Source: Amycolatopsis mediterranei
Lineage (GTDB): Bacteria; Actinomycetota; Actinomycetes; Mycobacteriales; Pseudonocardiaceae
Direction of reading: 5' to 3'
Length of the DNA: 64,000 nt
Assembly: GCF_026017845.1 (NCBI RefSeq)
Contig: NZ_CP100416.1
Span: 3,442,948-3,506,947 of the forward strand
The translations under genes and the position numbers were made by a program. The notes beneath the pieces are model-generated. The model was not told the origin of the DNA. It searched no databases and saw only the letters and a list, made by a program, of their open reading frames with translations. This document shows, piece by piece, positions 57,941 through 64,000 of this stretch (its first letter is position 1; each line of letters starts with the position of its first letter).

Positions 57941-58408
57941 GCGGACGGTGCCGGTGCCGAGGGGGAGCGCGCCACAGTACACAGTGGACACTTCCAGGGC
58001 GTCGAGCGCGGCGCAGACGCCGATGACGTCGACGAGCGTGTCGTGGCCGCCGAGTTCGTGGAGGTGGACGCGCTCGGGCGCTTCCCCGTGCAGCCTGCCT
58101 TCCACTTCGGCGATCGCGCGCAGGGCGGCAACGGCTCGTTCCGCGACCGGCGCGGGCTCGACCCGCCCGGCCATGGCGATCAGCTCGGCCGCGGAACGGC
58201 TGGTCGCGTCGTCGGCGACGGCCACGAGCGCGCGAGCCGCGGTCAGCCCGTGGGTGAGCAGGGACTCCACGCGCAGGTCCCACCCCGTCAGCCCGCTGGT
58301 GGCGACGGCGGCCCGGATGCGCTCCAGTGGCGCGCCGGCGTCGACCAGGGCGGCCAGCAGCATGTCCCCGGCCAGGCCGGTGAACGGCGTGATGACGCAG
58401 ATCGTCAT
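57941..58408 (-). CDS. larC: LarC N-terminal fragment, out of frame with larE
   Basis: About 156 residues match the N-terminus of the nickel-inserting LarC: ITPFTGLAGDMLLAALVDAG, HGEAPERVHLHELGGHDTLV and STVYCGALPLGTGTVR. Homology ends exactly at GTVR, where full LarC would continue for about 250 residues including its CTP-binding part. This frame stays open to 56957 but is non-homologous there; homology resumes in the +1 frame as LarE. A run of five C in CTCCCCCTC (about 57961) is a possible slip site. The start overlaps larB by four bases. Confidence 0.65.
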
Positions 58409-59076
58409 CGGGGTCTCCGCAGGACGTGGGCGAGCCGGAACGCGGCCATGGCGGCGCCGAACCCGGAGTCGATGTTGACGACGGTGATGCCGGCCGCGCA
58501 GGAGGCGTGCATCGCGAGCAGCGCGGTCACGCCTTCGAGGCCCGCGCCGTACCCGGTCGAGGTGGGAACGGCGATCACCGGGCAGGCGACCAGCCCGCCG
58601 ACGGCCGAGGCGAGCGCGCCCTCCTTGCCCGCGACGACGATGACCGCGTCGGCCTCGCGCAGCCGTTCCGTTTCGGCCAGCAGACGGTGGATACCCGCCA
58701 CGCCCACGTCGATGACCGTCCGCACGTCCAGACCGATGGCCGCCGCGACTTCGGCGGCCTCGTCGGCGACCGGCCCGTCGGAGGTGCCGGCGGCGGCCAC
58801 CGCGACCGTGAAGGCGGTCGCCGAGGCCGGGCGCCAGACCAGCAGCCGCGCGCCGGGGGCGTAGCGGCCGCCGGGGACCTCGGCCAGCACCGCACGAGCC
58901 GGCTCCTCGTCGACCCGGGTGACCAGCACCGGCCCGGTGTTGTGCGCGAGCAGGGTCCGCACGATGGCCGCGATCTGCGCCGGGGTCTTCCCCGGCCCGT
59001 AAACGACTTCCGGAAGTCCTTGACGGTGTTCGCGGTCCAGGTCGACGCGCGCGAACCCGAGGTCGGCGGTGCTCAT
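58405..59076 (-). CDS. larB: LarB, nicotinic acid adenine dinucleotide carboxylase
   Basis: A 223-residue protein of the AIR-carboxylase-like LarB family: DREHRQGLPEVVYGPGKTPA near the N-terminus, VVAGKEGALASAVGGLV, VPTSTGYGAGLEGVTALLAM and the Cys-containing MHASCAAGITVVNIDSGFGA. LarB carboxylates NaAD in the first step of nickel-pincer nucleotide synthesis. ATGA overlaps on both sides place it firmly in the operon. Confidence 0.93.
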   Translation of the reverse strand: MSTADLGFARVDLDREHRQGLPEVVYGPGKTPAQIAAIVRTLLAHNTGPVLVTRVDEEPARAVLAEVPGGRYAPGARLLVWRPASATAFTVAVAAAGTSDGPVADEAAEVAAAIGLDVRTVIDVGVAGIHRLLAETERLREADAVIVVAGKEGALASAVGGLVACPVIAVPTSTGYGAGLEGVTALLAMHASCAAGITVVNIDSGFGAAMAAFRLAHVLRRPR

Positions 59077-60353
59077 GCCGGCACGTACGGGATCGTGAGC
59101 GGGCCTTCCGGGAGCACGCACGCTCGCGCGCCCGGCCCGGCCCGGTCGAGCGCCTCGGCCACAGTGGTCGCGATGTCGGTGGTCCGGGTCAGGTGCGCCG
59201 TCGCGAGGTCGGCTTCGGTGAGCGTGCCGGTGTGCATGACGACCCGGCAGTCGTCCTGGATCTTCGCCTGGATCTGGACCTGCCACTGGTCGGGCACGGT
59301 CTCCCGGCGGGCCGCGATCTCCGCGAGCAGGGCCGCCGGGGAACTCGCCGAGGCGAGGACTTCGCGGTAGGAACCGTGGTCGGGGAACCCGTCCCGGCAC
59401 TCCGCGGCGCACACGATCGTCCCGCCCGGCTTGGTGATCCGGTGCGCCGCCGACATCCCTTTGACCGACTGGTAGAGGTTCTGGTCGAGGGGATATCCGG
59501 AATTGGTCGTCACCACCACGTCGAACGGCGCCGGTACCGGCCGCATGGCGACGTCGCGGGCGGCGCGGGCCGCGGTCGCGTGCATGGCGAGCAGGTCGCC
59601 GCCGAAGGCCCCGATGACCGCCTTGTCACGGTTGAGGATGACGTCGAGGGCGAAGGTGACGCCGGTGGCCGCGGCGATGGCGCGGACGTCGTCGTGCACG
59701 GGATTGCCTTCGGTGACCCCCCAGGTGGCGTTGGCGTGCCCGATCCGGCGGGCGTCGTGCAGCACCAGCACGGTTTCCAGGGCCGCCAGCCCGGGTGCGA
59801 CGAGCTTGGGGCCGCCCGAAAAGCCCGCGAAGAAGTGGGGTTCGACGAACCCGGTGGTGATCCGGACGTCGGCAGCCACCCACTCGCTGTTCAGCCACAC
59901 CGGGACGTCGTCGCCGTGGCGGCCCAGCCAGGTGAGGCTCGCGCGGTCGCGGGCGTCGTGGTTCACGATCCGGACGGTGTCGACGATTTCGTCGCCGAAC
60001 ATCGCGCGCAGCTCGGCGGCGGAGTTGCCGCGGTGGGTGCCGGTGGCCACGAGGACGACGACGTCTTCGAGACGGACGATGCCGTCGAGCTCGGCGAGGA
60101 TCGCCGGGATCATCAGTTCCCGTGGCTGCGGCCGGGTTCCGTCGCACGCCGAGATCGCGACCGTCTGCCCCGGCCGCACCCGGTCGCGCAGCGGCGGCCC
60201 GGCGACCGGTTCCCGCAGCGCCCGGCGCAGCAGGACGTCCGCGGGTTGGGCGACCGGGTGGTGCACGGGCGTCACGACCGTGGTGACCGCCGGATCGATG
60301 GCCAGCTCGAGACCGGTTTCACCGTAGGCGAGCCGGACGGTCCGGGCCGTCAT
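59073..60353 (-). CDS. larA: LarA family racemase (lactate racemase type)
   Basis: A 426-residue nickel-pincer enzyme. Residues corresponding to Lactobacillus plantarum LarA are all present with an offset of one: Asp71 and Arg74 (CDGTRP), His107 (GTHR), His173 and cofactor-anchoring Lys183 (EPHFFAGFSGGPKL), and His199 (LVLHDARR). LarA homologues also racemise or epimerise other 2-hydroxy acids. Here the neighbouring L-fucose route produces L-lactate, which favours lactate as substrate. ATGA overlaps with the genes on both sides. Confidence 0.9.
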   Translation of the reverse strand: MTARTVRLAYGETGLELAIDPAVTTVVTPVHHPVAQPADVLLRRALREPVAGPPLRDRVRPGQTVAISACDGTRPQPRELMIPAILAELDGIVRLEDVVVLVATGTHRGNSAAELRAMFGDEIVDTVRIVNHDARDRASLTWLGRHGDDVPVWLNSEWVAADVRITTGFVEPHFFAGFSGGPKLVAPGLAALETVLVLHDARRIGHANATWGVTEGNPVHDDVRAIAAATGVTFALDVILNRDKAVIGAFGGDLLAMHATAARAARDVAMRPVPAPFDVVVTTNSGYPLDQNLYQSVKGMSAAHRITKPGGTIVCAAECRDGFPDHGSYREVLASASSPAALLAEIAARRETVPDQWQVQIQAKIQDDCRVVMHTGTLTEADLATAHLTRTTDIATTVAEALDRAGPGARACVLPEGPLTIPYVPA

Positions 60354-61192
60354 GGCGCCAGCCCGTAGACGCGGCTCGCGGTCTGGCCGCGGACGGCGTC
60401 GCGTTCGGCCGGTGTCAGGCCGTCCAGGAGGCTGTCGGCGGCGTCCATGACTTGCGCGTACGTCCCCGCGAGCAGGCACACCGGCCAGTCGGAACCGAGC
60501 ATCAGCCGGTCCGGGCCGAACGCGGCGAGCGCGGTTTCCGCGTACGGCCGCAGATCCTCGACCCGCCACGGCCGGCCGGCTTCCGTCACCAGACCGGACA
60601 GCTTGGCGACGACGTTGGGTTCCCGGGCCAGGGTGGCCAGCCCGGTCGCCCAGGGCTCCAGCTGCCCGGCGGCGATCGGCGGTTTCGCGAGGTGGTCGAG
60701 GACGAAGGTGAGCTCCGGCAGCGCCCGGACCGCCGCGGTGGCCGCCGGGAGCTGGTGGGGCAGCACGAGCAGGTCGTACACCAGCCCGGCGTCGCGCACC
60801 GCCGCGAGCCCGGCCAGCACGTCTTCCCGTTCCAGCCAGCGGGGGTCGGGCTCGGCCTGGACGAGGTGGCGGATGCCGGCCAGCAGTTCGCCGCCCGGCG
60901 CCGATCGCAGCCGTTCGAGGTCCTCCGACGGCGAGCCGGTGAGGTCGATCCAGCCGACGACGCCGGCGATGAGCGGCTCCGCGGCCGCGGTCGCGAGGAA
61001 CTCGACGGACTCCTCGAAGTCCGGCAGGACCTGGACGAGCACCGTCGCGTCGATCCCCAGGGCGGCCGCGCGCAGGTCGTCCGGGGTGAAGTCGCGCCGG
61101 ATCGCGGCGGTGTCGTCACCGTCCAGCCACGCGTGGCGGCGGACGGAGGTTTGCCACAGGTGGTGGTGCGCGTCGACGCGCCGGCCGGTCAC
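60350..61192 (-). CDS. Amidohydrolase, probable L-fucono-lactonase
   Basis: A 280-residue metal-dependent amidohydrolase 2 (COG3618-type) starting at GTG 61192. VDAHHHLW at the N-terminus and LMLGSDWPVC at the C-terminus are the metal-binding ends; LTFVLDHLAKPPIA lies between. This family includes L-fuconolactonase and L-rhamnonolactonase. With an L-fuconate dehydratase opposite, hydrolysis of L-fucono-lactone is the best assignment. Overlaps both neighbours by four bases. Confidence 0.82.
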   Translation of the reverse strand: MTGRRVDAHHHLWQTSVRRHAWLDGDDTAAIRRDFTPDDLRAAALGIDATVLVQVLPDFEESVEFLATAAAEPLIAGVVGWIDLTGSPSEDLERLRSAPGGELLAGIRHLVQAEPDPRWLEREDVLAGLAAVRDAGLVYDLLVLPHQLPAATAAVRALPELTFVLDHLAKPPIAAGQLEPWATGLATLAREPNVVAKLSGLVTEAGRPWRVEDLRPYAETALAAFGPDRLMLGSDWPVCLLAGTYAQVMDAADSLLDGLTPAERDAVRGQTASRVYGLAP

Positions 61193-62040
61193 GCCCGGCC
61201 GATCTCGTGGTGCTGACGGCCGAGGCCGTCGATGTCCACCGTCACTTCGTCCCCTTCGGACAGGTAGGGGAAGTCGTTGGCACCGAAGGCGACGCCCGCC
61301 GGCGTGCCGGTGTTCACGACGTCGCCCGGCTCGAGCACCATGAACTGGCTGAGGTACCAGACGATGTGCCGGACCCCGAAGAGCATGTTCCGCGTGGTGC
61401 CGTCCTGGCGCGGCTGCCCGTTGACGGCCAGCCGCAGGCGGAGGTCCTGCGGGTCGCCGCCCTCGTCCGGGGTGACCAGCCAGGGCCCGAGCGGGTTGAA
61501 CGTCTCGCAGGACTTGCCCTTGGTCCACTGGCCGCCGCGTTCGTGCTGGAAGTCGCGCTCGCTGACGTCGTTCGAGACGGCGTACCCGGCGATGACCGCG
61601 TCGGCGTCTTCCGGCGTCGAGAGGTACCGCGCCCGGCCGCCGAGCACCACGGCGAGTTCGACCTCGTAGTCGGTCCGGGTGCTGGTGCGCGGGATGAGCA
61701 CGGTGTCGTGCGGGCCGACGATCGTGTTGGTGGCCTTGAGGAACACCACCGGCTCGGCGGGCGGCTGCGCGCCGGTTTCCGCGGCGTGGTCGGAGTAGTT
61801 CAGCCCGATGCAGACGAGCAGGCCGGGCCGGGCCACCGGGGCGCCGACGCGCAAGCCGGTGGCGTCCAGGACGGGCAGGGTGCCCTCACGCAGCGCCGCC
61901 CGCGCCCGCGCGACGCCGTCGGCGGCGAAGAAAGCGCCGCCGACGTCCGGGGTCAGCGACCGCAGGTCCCGCGCCGCACCGGTTTCGTCGAGGACGACGG
62001 GGATCTCGTGGCCGCGGTCGCCGAGGCGTTGGAAGCGCAT
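61189..62040 (-). CDS. FAH family hydrolase, probable 2,4-diketo-3-deoxy-L-fuconate hydrolase
   Basis: A 283-residue fumarylacetoacetate-hydrolase-fold enzyme. LLVCIGLNYSDHAAETGAQP begins the FAH core, followed by YEVELAVVLGG, NDVSERDFQ and GKSCETFNPLGPWLV. In non-phosphorylating L-fucose degradation this family cleaves 2,4-diketo-3-deoxy-L-fuconate to pyruvate and L-lactate. ATG 62040 lies eight bases after a TACGGT -10, so the operon mRNA is probably leaderless. It is the first gene of the lar operon. Confidence 0.85.
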   Translation of the reverse strand: MRFQRLGDRGHEIPVVLDETGAARDLRSLTPDVGGAFFAADGVARARAALREGTLPVLDATGLRVGAPVARPGLLVCIGLNYSDHAAETGAQPPAEPVVFLKATNTIVGPHDTVLIPRTSTRTDYEVELAVVLGGRARYLSTPEDADAVIAGYAVSNDVSERDFQHERGGQWTKGKSCETFNPLGPWLVTPDEGGDPQDLRLRLAVNGQPRQDGTTRNMLFGVRHIVWYLSQFMVLEPGDVVNTGTPAGVAFGANDFPYLSEGDEVTVDIDGLGRQHHEIGRA

Positions 62041-62048
62041 GGCCTCGG

Positions 62049-62078
62049 ACCGTAGCAGACGTATGATGTCTCTTTCAA
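62049..62078 (-). promoter_or_regulatory. Promoter of the FAH-lar operon
   Basis: The minus strand shows TTGAAA (62073-62078), 18 bases and TACGGT (62049-62054), eight bases before the ATG. The spacer contains one arm of the inverted repeat at 62059-62101. Confidence 0.55.
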
Positions 62079-62101
62079 AGGTTGGTGAAGTCATCATACG
62101 T
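62059..62101. promoter_or_regulatory. Inverted repeat operator in the divergent fucose control region
   Basis: ACGTATGATG (62059-62068) and CATCATACGT (62092-62101) are perfect 10-bp inverted arms 23 bp apart. Related TGTC-containing elements recur in the spacer (ACATATGTTGTC near 62197, and GATTGTCTAC on the minus strand near 62119). A GntR/FadR-type repressor serving both divergent operons is a reasonable guess; no such gene is in the window. Confidence 0.5.
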
Positions 62102-62232
62102 TAAATCACGTTGCGTAGTAGACAATCACTGTAAGTCCAAGTTATTGCCGTGTTACGGACCTGCTCTGGACAATCCATGGGTCAGCGCGTAGCCATACAT
62201 ATGTTGTCTGCGCCGAATGAGAGGTGGACCCG

Positions 62233-63546
62233 TTGGCCGAAGTGATCAGCGCGATCGACGCCGTGGACGTGCGCTTCCCGACTTCGCTGAGCCTGGACGG
62301 GTCGGACGCGATGAACCCGGAACCCGACTACTCGGCGGCCTACGTGACGATCCGCACGAGCGACGGCGACGAGGGCTACGGGCTCGCCTTCACCGTGGGC
62401 CGCGGCAACGACGTCGAGGTCGCCGCCGTCCGGGCGCTCGTGCCCCTGGTCGTCGGGATGCCGGTGAGCGACGCGCTCGCCGACCTCGGCGCCTTTTCCC
62501 GCCGGCTGACCGGCGACAGCCAGCTCCGGTGGCTGGGCCCGGACAAGGGCGCGATCCACATGGCCGCCGCGGCGATCGTCAACGCGGCCTGGGACCTGCG
62601 GGCCCGCCGCGAAGGCAAGCCGGTGTGGCGGCTGCTGGCCGAAATGCCGCCGGAGGAACTGGTCGGCCTGGTCGACTTCCGGTACCTGCAGGACGCGCTG
62701 ACCCCTGGCGAAGCCCTCGACATCCTCCGCCGTGCCGAACCGGGCCGCGCGGCGCGCCAGGCCGAACTCCTGGACTCCGGTTTTCCCGCCTACACCACGA
62801 CTCCCGGCTGGCTCGGGTACTCGCCGGAGAAGCTGGCGGCGCTCGCGAAGGAGGCGGTCGAAGACGGGTTCACCCAGATCAAGCTCAAGGTCGGCGCCGA
62901 CCTCGACGAGGACGTCCGCCGGCTGCGGCTGGCGCGCGAGGTCGTGGGGCCGGACGTCCGGATCGCCATCGACGCCAACCAGGCCTGGGGCGTCGGGCAG
63001 GCCATCGAATGGCTGCGCCCGCTCGCCGAGTTCGACCCGTACTGGATCGAGGAGCCGACCTCGCCCGACGACGTGCTCGGCCACGCGGCGATCCGCCGGG
63101 CGGTCGCGCCGATCAAGGTGGCCACCGGCGAGCACACCCACAACGCGGTGATGTTCAAGCAGCTGCTGCAGGCGGAGGCGATCGACGTCCTCCAGCTCGA
63201 CGCGAGCCGGGTCGCCGGGGTCACCGAGAACGTCGCGATCCTGTTGCTGGCCGCGAAGTTCGGCGTCCCGGTGTGCCCGCACGCCGGCGGGGTCGGGCTG
63301 TGCGAGATGGTGCAGCACCTGGCGATGTTCGACTTCGTCGCGGTGAGCGGCACCCAGACCGACCGGGTCATCGAGTACGTGGACCACCTGCACGAGCACT
63401 TCGTCGACCCGGTGCGGATCGAGCGGGGCCGCTACCTGGCCCCGGTCGAACCGGGACTCGGGGCGCGGCTGCACACCGAATCCGTGGCCCGGTACCGGTT
63501 TCCCGACGGCCCGGTCTGGCAGCGCGACGCGGTGGTGGTCGCGTGA
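62233..63546 (+). CDS. L-fuconate dehydratase (enolase superfamily)
   Basis: A 437-residue member of the mandelate racemase subgroup. [20 protein letters not shown] and the [17 protein letters not shown] region are characteristic of FucD/ENOSF1. IKLKVG carries the K-x-K base (Lys219), [16 protein letters not shown] and KVATGEH provide metal ligands, and CPHAGGVG the His base. It dehydrates L-fuconate to 2-keto-3-deoxy-L-fuconate. The TTG at 62233 is preferred because AGAGGTGG lies just upstream; GTG 62224 lacks a ribosome site. Confidence 0.92.
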   Translation: MAEVISAIDAVDVRFPTSLSLDGSDAMNPEPDYSAAYVTIRTSDGDEGYGLAFTVGRGNDVEVAAVRALVPLVVGMPVSDALADLGAFSRRLTGDSQLRWLGPDKGAIHMAAAAIVNAAWDLRARREGKPVWRLLAEMPPEELVGLVDFRYLQDALTPGEALDILRRAEPGRAARQAELLDSGFPAYTTTPGWLGYSPEKLAALAKEAVEDGFTQIKLKVGADLDEDVRRLRLAREVVGPDVRIAIDANQAWGVGQAIEWLRPLAEFDPYWIEEPTSPDDVLGHAAIRRAVAPIKVATGEHTHNAVMFKQLLQAEAIDVLQLDASRVAGVTENVAILLLAAKFGVPVCPHAGGVGLCEMVQHLAMFDFVAVSGTQTDRVIEYVDHLHEHFVDPVRIERGRYLAPVEPGLGARLHTESVARYRFPDGPVWQRDAVVVA

Positions 63547-64000
63547 GCGGCGGGGAGTTCGACGGCTTCCGGGCGCTCGTGACGGGCGGAGCCTCCGGGA
63601 TCGGGCTCGCCACCGCGCGGATGCTCGCCCGGCGGGGCGCACAGGTCGTTTGCCTCGACCTGAACGAGAAGGTCGAAGAACCCCTGACCGGGGTGCGGGC
63701 CGACGTCTCGGACGACGGTTCGGTGCGAGCCGCGGTCGCCGCCGCGGTGGACCACCTCGGTGGCCTGGACGTCCTGGTCAACAACGCCGGGATCGGCGCG
63801 CAAGGAACCGTCGAGGGCAACGACGACGCGGAGTGGCACCGCGTGTTCGACGTCAACGTGGTGGGGATGGTGCGGGTGACCCGTGCGGCCCTGCCGCACC
63901 TGCGCGCGTCGCCCGCGGCGGCGATCGTGAACACCTGCTCGATCGCGGCGACCGCCGGGCTGCCGCAACGAGCGCTCTACAGCGCCACGAAAGGTTCGGT
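63543..64000 (+). CDS. SDR family dehydrogenase, C-terminus off the window edge
   Basis: The first 152 residues of a short-chain dehydrogenase, starting at GTG 63543 in a 4-bp overlap with the dehydratase gene. [20 protein letters not shown] is the cofactor motif, VLVNNAGIG the structural NNAG, and the catalytic Tyr-x-x-x-Lys is visible in YSATKGS at the edge. Context suggests 2-keto-3-deoxy-L-fuconate dehydrogenase, the step between dehydratase and FAH hydrolase. Confidence 0.88.
   Translation, partial: MSGGEFDGFRALVTGGASGIGLATARMLARRGAQVVCLDLNEKVEEPLTGVRADVSDDGSVRAAVAAAVDHLGGLDVLVNNAGIGAQGTVEGNDDAEWHRVFDVNVVGMVRVTRAALPHLRASPAAAIVNTCSIAATAGLPQRALYSATKGS

Overview
The window reads as chromosomal DNA of a high-GC filamentous actinomycete, most likely Amycolatopsis or a close Pseudonocardiaceae relative. 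The grounds are very high G+C with strong third-position bias, 4-bp ATGA/GTGA gene overlaps, Tat and Sec exported hydrolases, SARP, PucR, LacI and Lrp regulators, actinobacterial GlgA/GlgC, and TANNGT -10 boxes placed directly before leaderless genes. The genus is an inference. No tRNA, rRNA, CRISPR array, insertion sequence or prophage gene was found.

Layout. 1-1.2 kb: a TROVE (Ro60-like) protein cut by the window edge. 1.5-5.0 kb: a large Tat-exported GH2 hydrolase with two discoidin-type domains. 5.2-17 kb: housekeeping and regulatory genes (SRPBCC protein, MerR/B12-type regulator, STAS protein, secreted SdrD-B-like protein, glgA-glgC, a 43-aa HTH protein, quinone oxidoreductase, HSL-type esterase, PucR regulator, TIGR01777 epimerase), separated by repeat-bearing spacers. 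17.2-27.2 kb: a type IV pilus locus. It starts with four small exported proteins, three of them related, then pilA, pilT, pilB, pilC, three further prepilin-like proteins and a convergent prepilin peptidase. 27.5-32.3 kb: universal stress protein, small secreted proteins, a decayed TetR gene, an AfsR/SARP regulator with an 11-bp-phased direct-repeat operator, and a STAS protein. 32.5-49.7 kb: a pectin/rhamnogalacturonan utilisation locus (GH35, GH43, pectinesterase, PL3 and PL1 pectate lyases, DUF6807, three Gfo/Idh dehydrogenases, YesL-like DUF624, CUT1 ABC transporter without ATPase, LacI repressor). 49.8-57.2 kb: alditol-oxidase-like flavoprotein, serine hydrolase, Lrp regulator, exported cysteine protease and its partner, NlpC/CHAP-like hydrolase, PhnB-like VOC protein and its probable WYL regulator. 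57.2-64 kb: a divergent L-fucose oxidation and lactate racemase locus.

How the parts work together. Several pectin-locus promoters share one design: a TTGACA/TTGACG -35, a 17-18 bp spacer, a weak -10, and a LacI-type palindrome just downstream. This suggests coordinated repression by the local LacI protein. In the last locus the L-fuconate dehydratase, SDR dehydrogenase, FAH-family hydrolase and amidohydrolase-type lactonase make up the non-phosphorylating L-fucose route, which yields pyruvate and L-lactate. Co-transcribed larA, larB, larC and larE would supply a nickel-pincer lactate racemase to process that L-lactate. The larC/larE junction is abnormal: an N-terminal LarC fragment runs out of frame into a LarE lacking its first residues, so the pair is a deletion fusion, a programmed frameshift or a sequence error.

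Most notable non-coding features: a 47-bp palindrome with 23-bp arms (49749-49795), a 21-bp repeat family at two loci (15.65 and 27.3 kb), a degenerate ~33-bp minisatellite (14.1-14.5 kb), and a G25/C13 homopolymer hairpin between convergent genes (55554-55594).
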